Shown here: piece by piece, positions 36,912-46,223 of the stretch
How the letters are laid out: each line of letters starts with the position of its first letter
How positions within the stretch are numbered: the first letter of the stretch is position 1
NCBI GenBank assembly: GCA_963703745.1
Contig: CAVPFL010000002.1
Location: forward strand, 1-64,000
Direction: 5' to 3'
DNA from: AP-15 sp963703745
GTDB taxonomy: Bacteria > Pseudomonadota > Alphaproteobacteria > ATCC43930 > CGMCC-115725
DNA length: 64,000 nt
Position numbers and translations under genes: made by a program
Notes under the pieces: model-generated
What the model saw: the letters and a program-made list of their open reading frames with translations, nothing else
The model's database searches: none
Told to the model about the DNA's origin: nothing

Positions 36912-38501
36912 ATGGGCTTCGTCGCGCCTTCTTTGCCCGAGAATGCGCCGTTCTCGTCGCTGCAGCGTGCCTGGCTCGACGGCTTCATCGCCGGCCTCTT
37001 CGTCAATGGCGAGCGCGTCGCCGCCGGGACGATTGAAGCCCCTGTTGCGGCACGAGAGCCGGAGGATTTTCCGTGGCATGACCCGGGGATGCCGCTCGAT
37101 GAGCGGGTCGCGCTCGCCGCCGGAAGGCGCCCCGAACGGGTATTGATGGCGGCGATGGCGCAGACCGATTGCGGGCAATGCGGCTATTTGTGCAAGACCT
37201 ACGCCGAAGCGATCGCGTCCGGCGTCGAGACCAGCCTCAGCCGCTGCGTGCCCGGCGGTAAAGCGACCTCGCGCAAACTGAAGGCGCTGGTGGCCGAACT
37301 GGGCATGCCGGGGGAGGAGCGGCCGGAGGCACCGGCGGCTTCTGTCGCCATTACTCCGCCCCCCGCCCCGCCATCCGCGGCCAGAGCGCTGGGCGAACGT
37401 TTTCCGGCCCGGTTGCGCGCGGCGGAAAGGCTCAATCGCGATGGCACGGAAAAGGATACGCGGCTGGTCGTGCTCGATGCCGACCTCGGCTTTGAGAGCT
37501 ATCGGGTCGGCGACAGTCTCGGCGTCGTCGCGCGCAACTGCCCCGAGCTGGTCAGCGCGATCATCACGTGCCTCGGCGTCCGGTCGGATACGCCGGTATT
37601 GTCGCCCGACGGCATCGAACGGCCTTTGATCGAGGCCCTCAGCGAGTGCGTTGAGCTGCGACGCCCGTCTGACCAGGCGATCGAGGTATTGGCCTCGCGC
37701 GCGCTCGATATCGACGAATCGCGCATCTTGCAGGCCATCGCCGAGGGCTATCCCGGCGCCGGCCCGGACGATGCCGACCTGCTCGACCTGCTCGACACCT
37801 TTCCGTCGGCGCGCCCGCCCCTGTCCGAGCTGATCTCGGCGCTGGATCCCTTGCGGCCGCGCCTCTATTCGATCGCCTCTTCGCCAAAGCGGGCCGCAGG
37901 CGAGGTTCATCTGACCGTTGCCGCCGTGCGCTATCAGAAGCGCTCGCGCCGGCGCACCGGCGTCGCCTCGACCTTCCTGTGCGATCGCACCGCCCCGGGC
38001 GAGACGGTGTCGGTCTACGTCCATCCCGCCGAAGCCTTCCGCCTCGCCGCGCCCGACGCGCCGATGATCATGATCGGCCCTGGCACCGGGATCGCCCCGT
38101 TCCGCGCCTTCCTGCAGGAGCGGCAGGCGATCGGCGCGCGCGGCCGCAATTGGCTGTTTTTCGGGAACCCGCATCGGCACAGCGATTTCTTCTTCGAGGA
38201 CGAGTTGACCGCCTACCACCGCGACGGGCTGCTGACCCGGCTCGACACCGCCTTTTCGCGCGATCAGGAACACAAAATCTATGTCCAGCACCGCCTGCTC
38301 GAACACGCGGGCGAGCTATGGGCATGGCTCGAAGACGGCGCGCATCTCTATGTCTGCGGCGATGCCCTGCGTATGGCCCGTGATGTCGATCAGGGGCTTG
38401 CCTACATCGTCGCCAAGGAAGGCCGGATGCAACCGGCGGCCGCCAAGGCCTATCTCGCCCGGCTCGCCGGTGAGGGCCGTTATCAGAAGGACGTCTACTG
38501 A
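36912..38501 (+). CDS. CysJ-like NADPH flavoprotein reductase, probable electron donor to NirA
   Basis: A 529-residue protein. Residues 1-110 contain a four-cysteine-like motif (DCGQCGYLCKTYAEAIASG then SRCVPGG) that may bind an iron-sulfur cluster. From about 165 there is a sulfite-reductase-type FAD/NADPH module: YRVGDSLGVVARNCPELV, PRLYSIASSP (FAD), GVASTFLCDR, IGPGTGIAPFRAFLQER and YVCGDALRMARDVD (NADPH). The flavodoxin domain of true CysJ is absent; the cysteine segment takes its place. It starts two bases after nirA, so it most likely feeds electrons from NADPH to NirA. Confidence 0.88.
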   Translation: MGFVAPSLPENAPFSSLQRAWLDGFIAGLFVNGERVAAGTIEAPVAAREPEDFPWHDPGMPLDERVALAAGRRPERVLMAAMAQTDCGQCGYLCKTYAEAIASGVETSLSRCVPGGKATSRKLKALVAELGMPGEERPEAPAASVAITPPPAPPSAARALGERFPARLRAAERLNRDGTEKDTRLVVLDADLGFESYRVGDSLGVVARNCPELVSAIITCLGVRSDTPVLSPDGIERPLIEALSECVELRRPSDQAIEVLASRALDIDESRILQAIAEGYPGAGPDDADLLDLLDTFPSARPPLSELISALDPLRPRLYSIASSPKRAAGEVHLTVAAVRYQKRSRRRTGVASTFLCDRTAPGETVSVYVHPAEAFRLAAPDAPMIMIGPGTGIAPFRAFLQERQAIGARGRNWLFFGNPHRHSDFFFEDELTAYHRDGLLTRLDTAFSRDQEHKIYVQHRLLEHAGELWAWLEDGAHLYVCGDALRMARDVDQGLAYIVAKEGRMQPAAAKAYLARLAGEGRYQKDVY

Positions 38502-38569
38502 AACCGATACCGGCGGCCGCCCAAAAAGCCGGCCGCCGCCAATGAAAGCTTTGCCGCTGGGAGAGTTTC

Positions 38570-39382
38570 ATGTTCCTCGACACTGTCGACCAGTTCGCCA
38601 AGACGGCCGTCGCCAAATCGGCGTTTCTGCGGCGCTCGCCGCTCGGCTTCACGATCAGCTCGATGATGGCCGGCGCCTATGTTGGCATGGGCATCATCCT
38701 GATCTTCTGCGTCGGCAACGCCGTCGACCCGAGCATTCGCCCGGTCGTGATGGGCGCCTCGTTCGGCATTGCGCTGACCCTGGTGATTTTCGCCGGTTCC
38801 GACCTGTTCACCGGCCATACGATGTTCATGACGCATGGCTGGCTCCAGGGCCGCACCAGTCTGCGCGAGCTTGGCGCCTGTTGGGGCGTGTCCTGGGCCG
38901 GCAATCTGGTCGGCTGCGTCATCCTGGCAGCGCTGTTCGTCGCTGGCGGCGGCGGCCCGGCTCTGCTCGGCCCGGGCGGCAAGGCGCCGCTGATCGTCAC
39001 CGTCGCGGCGGCCAAGATGAATGCGCCGGCGCTCGAGCTCGTGGCCCGGGCGATTCTGTGCAATTGGCTCGTCTGCCTGGCGATCTGGACTTCGGCGCGG
39101 ATGACCAGCGACGCCGCCAAATGCATCGCCATCTTCTGGTGTCTCTATGCTTTCATCGCCAGCGGGTTCGAGCACTCGGTCGCGAACATGACGCTATTGT
39201 CGATTGCCCTCCTCACCGAGCACCCGGCTACCGTGTCGCTCGCCGGGCTGGGATGGAACCTGCTGTGGGTGACGATCGGCAATACGATCGCCGGCGCCGG
39301 AATCATGGGGCTCGGCTATTGGGCGGCATCGCGCACCCCAGCCGCCGCGCCCGCCTCCGCGAGCCTCGTCGCCGCCGAGTAG
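38570..39382 (+). CDS. formate/nitrite transporter family channel (NirC-like)
   Basis: A 270-residue inner-membrane protein with six predicted helices and FNT signatures (SPLGFTISSMMAGAYVGMG, AGSDLFTGHTMFM, NWLVCLAIWTSARM, SGFEHSVANMTLL). The conserved pore His lies in GFEHSVANM. With nirA and the flavoprotein upstream it should import nitrite, although a formate or sulfide channel cannot be ruled out from sequence alone. The ATG at 38570 follows GGGAGAG. Confidence 0.93.
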   Translation: MFLDTVDQFAKTAVAKSAFLRRSPLGFTISSMMAGAYVGMGIILIFCVGNAVDPSIRPVVMGASFGIALTLVIFAGSDLFTGHTMFMTHGWLQGRTSLRELGACWGVSWAGNLVGCVILAALFVAGGGGPALLGPGGKAPLIVTVAAAKMNAPALELVARAILCNWLVCLAIWTSARMTSDAAKCIAIFWCLYAFIASGFEHSVANMTLLSIALLTEHPATVSLAGLGWNLLWVTIGNTIAGAGIMGLGYWAASRTPAAAPASASLVAAE

Positions 39383-39393
39383 CTGCCCCTTAT

Positions 39394-39513
39394 CTACGTG
39401 ACGGGCTGATAGGCCCGACGGCGGAGCTGCCACAGCAACAGATAGCCGAGGACGATCGAGCTGGACACCGCAAAGGCCGAGATCGTTCTAAATCATCCGA
39501 ACGCAACTAAGCA
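39394..39513 (-). pseudogene. C-terminal scrap of a membrane protein cut by the IS630 element
   Basis: A leftward frame reading AFAVSSSIVLGYLLLWQLRRR then AYQPVT and TAG at 39394, a single hydrophobic helix with a positive end. The frame stops at the left edge of the IS630 element. No matching 5' part is visible on the far side. Confidence 0.4.
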
Positions 39514-39514
39514 C

Positions 39515-40675
39515 TAGTGCTTTGCACCATTCAGAGGATTCACGAGAGCGTTAGGATCTGCGATACTGGGCCATTGCTTGGGGGATCGGGCGATGGCTCA
39601 AGGGGTATGCGTGGTTCTCAACACTGCGGAGCGCGAGCAGTTGGCGGCGATCGTGGCCGACCGCAACCGGCCGCGCAAGCACATCGAACGGGCGCGCATC
39701 GTGCTCGCCTCGGCGGATCGACACTCGGCGCAGTGGGTGGCGCACAGCATCGGCGTCAGTCGGCCGACAGTGTGGCGGTGGCAACAACGGTTTGCCGAGA
39801 CCGGGGTTGAGGGTCTGCTGCGCGACAAGACCCGCAAGCCCGGCAAGGCGCCGATCGCGGCGGAAACGACGGCCCAGGTAGTGGCGCTGACGTGTACGGA
39901 ACCGCCGCACCAGGCGACCCACTGGACCGGCCGAGCGATGGCCAAGACAACCGGCCTCTCGCCGAGTTCGGTGCAGCGCATCTGGCGGGCGCACAAACTG
40001 CAGCCGCACCGCCTGCGCACCTTCAAGCGCTCGCGCGATCCCAGCTTTGCCGCCAAGCTGACCGACATCGTCGGCCTCTATGTCGATCCCCCGGCGCATG
40101 CCGTAGTCCTCTCGCTCGACGAAAAGAGCCAGATCCAAGCACTCGATCGCACCCAACCCGGACTGCCGATCAAGCCTGGGCGCTGCCAGACCATGACGCA
40201 CGACTACAAGCGGCATGGCACGACCACCCTGTTTGCTGCCCTCAGCGTGCTCGACGGGACGGTGATCGGCCGCCGTATGCAGCGCCACCGCCACAGCGAG
40301 TTCATCCGCTTCCTCAATGCCGTCGAGCGCGAGGTCCCGGCCGGCAAACTGATCCACACGGTGCTCGACAACTACGCCACCCACAAGCATCCCAAAGTGC
40401 TGGCCTGGCTGTCGCGCCATCCGCGCTGGACCTTCCACTTCACCCCGACCTCGGCCTCCTGGCTCAACGCGGTCGAGAACTTCTTTTCCAAAATGACCCG
40501 TCAACGCATCCGCCGCGGCGTCTTTCGTTCGATCGCCGACCTGCAGACCGCCATCAACGCTTATCTCGCCGAGCACAATACCAATGCCAAACCGTTCGTC
40601 TGGACCAAATCCGCCGACGCTATCCTGGCCAAACTCGAGCGCCTCCCTGTACCATCTGTTTGAGCCAGTGCACTA
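39515..40675 (+). mobile_element. IS630-family insertion sequence
   Basis: Bounded by TA (39515 and 40674). The left end TAGTGCTTTGCACCATTCAG and reverse complement of the right end TAGTGCACTGGCTCAAACAG form imperfect inverted repeats of about 24 bp. It carries one transposase gene that fills the element. The ends resemble the MITE at 12627 only in the outermost bases. Confidence 0.85.
39593..40663 (+). CDS. IS630-family transposase
   Basis: A 356-residue mariner-like transposase. An N-terminal winged helix (RARIVLASADRHSAQWVAH, GVSRPTVWRWQQRFAETG) is followed by the DDE core: LSLDEKSQIQALDR (Asp), VLDNYATHKHPKV (Asp) and WLNAVENFFSKMTRQR (Glu). ATG 39593 (after GGGGATCGG) is used instead of the TTG at 39578. 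The frame is intact, so the element may be active. Confidence 0.93.
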   Translation: MAQGVCVVLNTAEREQLAAIVADRNRPRKHIERARIVLASADRHSAQWVAHSIGVSRPTVWRWQQRFAETGVEGLLRDKTRKPGKAPIAAETTAQVVALTCTEPPHQATHWTGRAMAKTTGLSPSSVQRIWRAHKLQPHRLRTFKRSRDPSFAAKLTDIVGLYVDPPAHAVVLSLDEKSQIQALDRTQPGLPIKPGRCQTMTHDYKRHGTTTLFAALSVLDGTVIGRRMQRHRHSEFIRFLNAVEREVPAGKLIHTVLDNYATHKHPKVLAWLSRHPRWTFHFTPTSASWLNAVENFFSKMTRQRIRRGVFRSIADLQTAINAYLAEHNTNAKPFVWTKSADAILAKLERLPVPSV

Positions 40676-40869
40676 GCTGGTCCTGCCCGGCGCACAGCGT
40701 GCCTAAACTAAGTGCGCCTGCGAAGTCCTCGATCGCCTGAGCACGCGATATAGCGACGGCTTGGTGGGGCCGGCGCACTCCGTCAGCCGCAAACCGTCAG
40801 GGGGCCGGGCAACTGGCGATGCTGTTCGGGTTATTGCCCCAGCAGGGGCGGGTGGGGCAATAACTGGTC

Positions 40870-41826
40870 ATGGCTGCTTCGATATCACCCGCCACCCCCC
40901 GGGCGATCGCCTGCGCCGCCGCGCTGTTGCGCGCCGGGCGGCTCGTCGCCTTCCCAACCGAGACCGTCTATGGGCTCGGCGGCGATGCGACCAACGAACG
41001 AGCCGTTACCGAGATTTTCGCCGCCAAGGGTCGGCCACGCTTCAACCCGCTAATCGTCCATGTCCCTGGGCTAGCCGAGGCAGAGGCGCTTGCCGTTTTC
41101 GACGATCGTGCTCGCCGGGTGACTGCGCGATTTTGGCCGGGGCCGCTGACCCTCGTCCTGCGATGCCGTGACGACAGCGGGTTGTCGCTGCTGGCGAGCG
41201 CCGGGCTCGACACGGTCGCGATCCGGGTGCCTTGCCATCAGGTTGCGCAGGCCTTGCTGCATGAGACCGGCCGGCCGATCGCCGCCCCCTCGGCCAACCG
41301 TTCGGGCCGGGTGAGCCCGACCGAGGCGGCGCATGTCGCCGAGGAGCTCGGAGATCGCGTCGCGCTGATCCTCGATGGGGGCCGCACCCCTGTGGGTCTC
41401 GAATCGACGGTGCTTGATCTCTCCGGTGAGGCCAATGTCCTATTGCGCCCCGGCGGCGTCACGTCAGAGCAGCTGACCGAACTCCTCGGCCCAATCGCCA
41501 TTCCCGTCTCGGCCGAGCCGAAATCGCCGGGCATGCTGCCGAGCCATTATGCGCCTTCGCTGCCGCTGCGCCTCGACGCGATCGAACCCCATCCGGGCGA
41601 AGCCCTGCTCGCCTTCGGCCCAGACGCCCCGCCGGGTTTCGCCGAGGTGCTGTGGCTCAGCCGTTGCGGTGACCTGGCCGAAGCAGCGGCGAACCTATTC
41701 GCGATGCTGCGCCGGCTCGACCGGCCCCCGTTTGCCGGCATCGCGGTGATGCCGATCCCCGAGTGGGGGCTCGGCCGGGCGATCAACGACCGTCTGCGCC
41801 GCGCCGCCGCGCCGCGGCAAGGTTGA
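40870..41826 (+). CDS. tsaC: L-threonylcarbamoyladenylate synthase (Sua5/YrdC/TsaC, long form)
   Basis: A 318-residue enzyme of the t6A37 tRNA-modification pathway, making threonylcarbamoyl-AMP from threonine, bicarbonate and ATP. The YrdC domain fills residues 10-195 (GGRLVAFPTETVYGLGG-like start, KGRPRFNPLIVHV, AAPSANRSGRVSPT, GLESTVLDLSG). A Sua5 C-terminal domain follows the linker SPGMLPSHYAPSLPL. The gene is housekeeping; the FAD-linked oxidase starts 18 bases downstream, a pairing seen in many alphaproteobacteria. Confidence 0.94.
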   Translation: MAASISPATPRAIACAAALLRAGRLVAFPTETVYGLGGDATNERAVTEIFAAKGRPRFNPLIVHVPGLAEAEALAVFDDRARRVTARFWPGPLTLVLRCRDDSGLSLLASAGLDTVAIRVPCHQVAQALLHETGRPIAAPSANRSGRVSPTEAAHVAEELGDRVALILDGGRTPVGLESTVLDLSGEANVLLRPGGVTSEQLTELLGPIAIPVSAEPKSPGMLPSHYAPSLPLRLDAIEPHPGEALLAFGPDAPPGFAEVLWLSRCGDLAEAAANLFAMLRRLDRPPFAGIAVMPIPEWGLGRAINDRLRRAAAPRQG

Positions 41827-41844
41827 ACCCGGAAGGAGTGGCGC

Positions 41845-43260
41845 ATGGAGATCGAGACGACCATCGAGCGGATCAAGGCGGCGGTAGGTCCGCGCGGCTG
41901 GATCGCCGACCCCGGCGACCAGGAACCTTATCTCGTCGAGGCGCGCGGCCTCTATCGAGGTGCCACCCGGCTCGTCGTCCGCCCGGCGTCGACCGCGGAG
42001 GTGGCGGCGGTGGTGCGGATTTGCGCCGAAGCGAAATTGCCGATCGTGCCGCAGGGCGGCAACACCGGCCTCGTTGGCGGCGGTGTCCCGCCCGAGGACG
42101 GGCATAACATCGTGCTCGCGCTCGGCCGCATGAACCATATCCGCGCGATCGACCCGGTCAATTTTACGATGACCGTCGAGGCCGGCTGCATCCTCGCCGA
42201 TCTGCAGCAGGCGGCCGCCGAGGCCGACCGGCTGTTCCCGTTGAGCCTTGGAGCGGAGGGGAGCTGCCAGATTGGCGGCAATCTGTCGACCAACGCCGGC
42301 GGCATCGCGGTGCTGCGCTATGGCAACACTCGCGAGCTGACTTTGGGCCTCGAGATCGTATTGCCCGACGGGCGGATCTGGGACGGGCTGCGGGGGCTGC
42401 GAAAGGACAACACCGGCTACGATCTGAAGCAGCTCTTTATCGGCGGCGAGGGCACCCTCGGCATCATTACCGCCGCGACGATCAAGCTTTTTCCCAACCC
42501 GCGCGAGGTCGAGACAGCGTTTCTCGGCCTCGGCCGGGTCGAGCACGCGATGGGCCTGTTCGCCAAAGCGCGCGCCGCCACCGCCGACCAGCTGACGGCA
42601 TTCGAGCTGATCCCGCGGGCCGCTCTCGAACTCGCGCTGGCCGATGTTGCCGGCACGATCGATCCGCTCGCGGCACCTTATCCTTGGTACGTCCTCCTTG
42701 AAATGTCGTCGAGCGAGAGCGAGAGCGGCATCCGCGGGCTGCTGGAAAAGCTGCTCGGCCTAGCGCTCGAAGAAGGTTTCGTCGGCGACGGGGTCATCGC
42801 CAAGAGCGGGGCGCAGGCAAAAGAGCTCTGGCATATCCGCGAGGCGATCGTCGAAGCGCAGAATTATTCTGGCTCGATCAAGCACGATGTCGCGGTGCCC
42901 GTCAGCCGGGTCGCCGAGTTCATCAACCGCGCTACTCTCCTGGTCACCGAGAGGCTGCCCGGCATCCGACCGATGGCCTTCGGCCATGTCGGCGACGGCA
43001 ACATCCACTTCAACCTGACCCAGCCGGAAGGTGCCGACAGGCACGCTTACGTGGCGCGCTGGCAGGAGTTCAACGACATCGTCCACGGTGTTGTGCGCGA
43101 GCTCACGGGCTCGATCAGCGCCGAACACGGCGTCGGCCGCTTGAGGCGGGACGAGATCACCCACTACAAATCGCCGATCGAGATCGAGCTGATGCGCCGG
43201 GTCAAGTGCGCCTTTGACCCCGACAACATCATGAACCCGGGTAAGCTTGTCAGCGTTTAG
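41845..43260 (+). CDS. FAD-linked oxidase (D-lactate / D-2-hydroxyacid dehydrogenase type)
   Basis: A 471-residue two-domain flavoprotein. The PCMH FAD domain has PQGGNTGLVGGGVP (about residue 71), GGNLSTNAGG and GEGTLGIITAATIKLFP. The C-terminal FAD-oxidase domain has KHDVAVPVSRVAEF, GHVGDGNIHFNL (about 373, catalytic and metal-binding His) and SAEHGVGRLRRDEI. It oxidises a D-2-hydroxy acid such as D-lactate, D-2-hydroxyglutarate or glycolate and passes electrons to quinone or ETF. ATG 41845 follows GGAAGGAG. Confidence 0.92.
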   Translation: MEIETTIERIKAAVGPRGWIADPGDQEPYLVEARGLYRGATRLVVRPASTAEVAAVVRICAEAKLPIVPQGGNTGLVGGGVPPEDGHNIVLALGRMNHIRAIDPVNFTMTVEAGCILADLQQAAAEADRLFPLSLGAEGSCQIGGNLSTNAGGIAVLRYGNTRELTLGLEIVLPDGRIWDGLRGLRKDNTGYDLKQLFIGGEGTLGIITAATIKLFPNPREVETAFLGLGRVEHAMGLFAKARAATADQLTAFELIPRAALELALADVAGTIDPLAAPYPWYVLLEMSSSESESGIRGLLEKLLGLALEEGFVGDGVIAKSGAQAKELWHIREAIVEAQNYSGSIKHDVAVPVSRVAEFINRATLLVTERLPGIRPMAFGHVGDGNIHFNLTQPEGADRHAYVARWQEFNDIVHGVVRELTGSISAEHGVGRLRRDEITHYKSPIEIELMRRVKCAFDPDNIMNPGKLVSV

Positions 43261-43292
43261 CGTCGCCTCAGCCGCGTCACAAACTCCGCTAG

Positions 43293-44309
43293 CTAACGGT
43301 ATTCGTCGCCGCAGTCGCCGATCAGCTTGATCAGGTCGCGTGATCTCGCCAGAACCGTTTCGATGGCCGTATCATCGCCAGCGTCGAGCTCGAGGCCGAA
43401 GACCCGGGCATTGTCGGCAATGTGCTCGGCTACCCCGAGCCGCGTACCGACGATCGCGCCGGCGACCGCGGGACGGTCCAGTATGTAGCGGACCCCGACA
43501 TTGGCGATGCTCACCTGATGCTTGTCGGCGATTTGTTTCAGCACCGCGAGCAGCTCCTGGAACAGCGACCAGCCACCCCAGGCGTCGACCATACGCTTGT
43601 ACTTCTGTAACGAGGCGGTGCTGAGCTCGGCCCGCGCTGGCTCCGGCCGCCCGAGGTATTTCTCGGAGAGCAGCCCGCCGAGCAGGGTGCCGTAGGCGAG
43701 AAACGTCATTCCGCGCTCGCGGCAGAACGCTGCCATCCGCACCTCGGGCCGGCGATCGACGAGCGAGTACTGCACCTGGTTCGAGACGATCGGGACGCCG
43801 TGATCGGCGATAACCCGTAGACGTTCGGTGTCGAAGTTGGTCAGTGCCAGGTGGCGGATTTTGCCTTCGTGCTGCAGGTCGGCGAGATGATCGAGCGCCT
43901 CGAGGTAGCTCTCGTCGCTATACTCCCACCAATGGAATTGCACGAGGTCGAGACATTCGACACCCATTCGTGAGAGCGAGACGTCGATTGCCTCTTCGAC
44001 GATGCGTCTCGTCATCCGCCCGGGATGCGGAACCCACTTGGTAAAGGCCTGGATCTCCGACAGTCGCTCGGATCCGTGCCGGGCGGCGAAGCGGCGGCGG
44101 AAGTCGCCGATGAAGTCCTCGGCCGGGCCGTAGTGATCGGCGAGGTCCCAGGTCGTGAACCCGGCGTCGTGATAGGCGAACATCTCGTCGACCGCGCGCC
44201 CTGATGCGATCGCACCATGCGCGCCGGAGACCTGCCACATGCCGTTGAGGATCCGGCAGATCGTCAGATCTGCGGTGAACTGGAAACGGCTCGACTGCGG
44301 TAGGGTCAT
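43293..44309 (-). CDS. aldo/keto reductase
   Basis: A 338-residue TIM-barrel NAD(P)H oxidoreductase. Catalytic residues are Asp and Tyr in DLADHYGPAEDF (about residue 55-60), Lys in AFTKWVPHP (about 90) and His in VQFHWWEYSD (about 125). The cofactor end is GAIVGTRLGVAEHIADNARV. It is encoded 19 bases after the bicupin gene on the same strand and is probably co-transcribed with it. The substrate is unknown. Confidence 0.92.
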   Translation of the reverse strand: MTLPQSSRFQFTADLTICRILNGMWQVSGAHGAIASGRAVDEMFAYHDAGFTTWDLADHYGPAEDFIGDFRRRFAARHGSERLSEIQAFTKWVPHPGRMTRRIVEEAIDVSLSRMGVECLDLVQFHWWEYSDESYLEALDHLADLQHEGKIRHLALTNFDTERLRVIADHGVPIVSNQVQYSLVDRRPEVRMAAFCRERGMTFLAYGTLLGGLLSEKYLGRPEPARAELSTASLQKYKRMVDAWGGWSLFQELLAVLKQIADKHQVSIANVGVRYILDRPAVAGAIVGTRLGVAEHIADNARVFGLELDAGDDTAIETVLARSRDLIKLIGDCGDEYR

Positions 44310-44328
44310 TTTGCGCTCCCGGCACCGG

Positions 44329-45276
44329 TCATGCCGCGTGGAACCGGATCTCCTCTGCCTCGGGGGTGCCGACGAGCATTATGAACGTCGCATCGGAGGC
44401 GCCATCGTTGCGGAAATAGTGGACCCGACCCGCCGGGTTGAAGATCGCGTCCTTCGGGCCGAGCCCCTCTTCGGCGACATGCCCAGCCTCCTCCCAGCCC
44501 ACCGTGATGCAGCCTTCCATCACGAAATACACGTCCTCGACCGGGCGGGCATAGCCACGCACTGCGACACCCCTCGGCAGCTGAAGCATGTCCATGCGAT
44601 ACCGACCGGGCGGCGCGCCGCCCTCGCCGATGTAAACTGACCGAGCGCAGCCCGCTTCCCATACCGGTCGCCGATCGGCATAGCGCACGATATGGCGGGC
44701 AAACTGTCGCTGGCGTGCGTCCTCGCTGTGCGGATCGAAGGCGCGGGTTTTCCCCGGGCTCGCGCCGAAGCGGCGGGCGGCCAAGGGATCACTGTCACGC
44801 GGGTGGCAAAGATAAACCGGCGGTTTTGGCATGCCGCTGCCCACGCTGATCGACATCAGCACGGGCTCGACCCCATCGTTGCGGAATCCGTGAGGCCGGC
44901 CAACCTGGTTGAGCACCATGTCCTTGGGCCCGAGCCGCGCCTCGATCACTTCGTCGCCCCAAGCCCAGCCGACGGTCAATACGCCCGATAGCACTAGGAA
45001 GTGCTCGACTACCTCATGGGAATGACAAGCGGCGTATTTGCCGACCGGCTGGTGCACCAAGCTCAGGGTGAATTTCCCGGGCTTGAGGGTGCTCGGATCG
45101 TCGGCCTTCGGCGACCCGCCAGCGCCGATATAGCGCATTTGCGCACGCGCCAGCTCGGGGAAGCCACTGCTGCCGGGGAAGGCGTCCCAGTCGAAGCTCT
45201 TGTCGGTGTGGCGCCCGATGAATGCCCGCATCTGGCTCGTTAGGTCGAGCGGCTCGGTTTGGGCGAAGAGGACCAT
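44329..45276 (-). CDS. bicupin protein
   Basis: A 315-residue protein with two cupin barrels. The first is around 75-150 (GKYAACHSHEVVEHFLVLSG, VLNQVGRPHGFRNDG; two His and a Glu can bind metal). The second is around 230-305 (PVEDVYFVMEGCITVGW, AGRVHYFRNDGASDATFIM), in which the HxH of motif 1 is replaced. Such bicupins include dioxygenases and isomerases of small acids. The aldo/keto reductase gene follows immediately. Fold certain, reaction unknown. Confidence 0.85.
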   Translation of the reverse strand: MVLFAQTEPLDLTSQMRAFIGRHTDKSFDWDAFPGSSGFPELARAQMRYIGAGGSPKADDPSTLKPGKFTLSLVHQPVGKYAACHSHEVVEHFLVLSGVLTVGWAWGDEVIEARLGPKDMVLNQVGRPHGFRNDGVEPVLMSISVGSGMPKPPVYLCHPRDSDPLAARRFGASPGKTRAFDPHSEDARQRQFARHIVRYADRRPVWEAGCARSVYIGEGGAPPGRYRMDMLQLPRGVAVRGYARPVEDVYFVMEGCITVGWEEAGHVAEEGLGPKDAIFNPAGRVHYFRNDGASDATFIMLVGTPEAEEIRFHAA

Positions 45277-45328
45277 GACAGGCTCCCGGTAATACCGCCT
45301 ACCTATCTTGGCCCGGCGGCTCGTCGGC

Positions 45329-45691
45329 TCAAGAAAAATTTGTCAGATGCGCACGGCGCCGCTCAGGGGCGCGGGGGCGGTCGAGAGCCACCCAGCCGTC
45401 GCCGGCGAGCCAGCATGAGGCGTCGGGCTCTTCAGGGGCGCGGCGCAGTGACTGGACCGCCGTCAAAGGAGCCTTTGCCAGGGCTTCCTTGAGGCGTGAC
45501 TCTGCTTCGCGATCGCGACCGCCGGTGCACGAGATGATCCCGACATGATGGACGAACCGAGCCGGGTAAAGCCGCGTCTCGCCGGCGTGCCGCGTGATCA
45601 GCAGCAAGCCGCCCCAATTTTCCGCATTGGTCAACGGGACCAAGAGATGGCCATCCTCGGCCACTAGCATGTCGAGCCGGTTGATACAGTA
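45329..45691 (-). pseudogene. C-terminal fragment of a protein-L-isoaspartate O-methyltransferase
   Basis: About 115 codons resembling only the tail of long-form isoaspartyl methyltransferases: LDMLVAEDGHLLVPLTNAEN, YPARFVHHVGIISCTGGRD, EAESRLKEALA and DASCWLAGDGWVALDRP. The SAM-binding N-terminal half is missing; upstream there is a stop, then the DUF5681 gene. The frame has an internal ATG (45670) but no complete domain, so I treat it as a remnant. Confidence 0.6.
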
Positions 45692-45713
45692 TCACGGCTC
45701 TTTTACCCGACAA

Positions 45714-46223
45714 TCACCGCTCGTTGAGCGATCTCGGGCTGTAGCAGCCGAGGCGCACCTCCTCGTTGTCAAGGCTCTGCCTAGAGGCCTCCAGCGCACG
45801 CAGCCGGCTGTCGAAGTCGCGCACCTCGATGGCATTGGCGAAAGTGTCGACCACCTTTGCCAATTCGGCTGCCTCGGCCGGTGCGAGCACCCCGCGCGCG
45901 ACCGCCGCGGCGATCGCCTCCATCGCCGGCGCAAGATCGGCGGGCGTGCGCATCGGCGGGAGCGCAAAGGCAACCAGCCGCCCGCGATGCGGCGCGATCA
46001 GGCGGTCGAGACAGAGCCGCAACGCCGCAGCGTCACCGCCGAGAGCGAGCTCGACGGCTTTGCGGGTCAAGGCCTCGGCCTCGCCCTGCAGCATCAGCTG
46101 GGCCACCAGGGTCGATCGGTTGCGAGAGCCGCGCGGACGGCCGGCGGGATTACCGGAGCGGCCCTTCTCAAACGGGCGTCCCGGCGGTTTTTGCTGTTTT
46201 TGCAGGAAATTATCAGCAGACAT
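45714..46223 (-). CDS. DUF5681-domain protein
   Basis: A 169-residue protein that opens with the DUF5681 signature (GRPFEKGRSGNPAGRPRGSR, residues 14-33) found in many phage- or transposon-associated alphaproteobacterial proteins. The remainder is helical and Ala/Leu-rich. ATG 46223 follows GAGGAAAAG; an upstream extension to 46391 is open but AT-rich and implausible. Function unknown. Its place next to a truncated gene fits a mobile origin. Confidence 0.7.
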   Translation of the reverse strand: MSADNFLQKQQKPPGRPFEKGRSGNPAGRPRGSRNRSTLVAQLMLQGEAEALTRKAVELALGGDAAALRLCLDRLIAPHRGRLVAFALPPMRTPADLAPAMEAIAAAVARGVLAPAEAAELAKVVDTFANAIEVRDFDSRLRALEASRQSLDNEEVRLGCYSPRSLNER

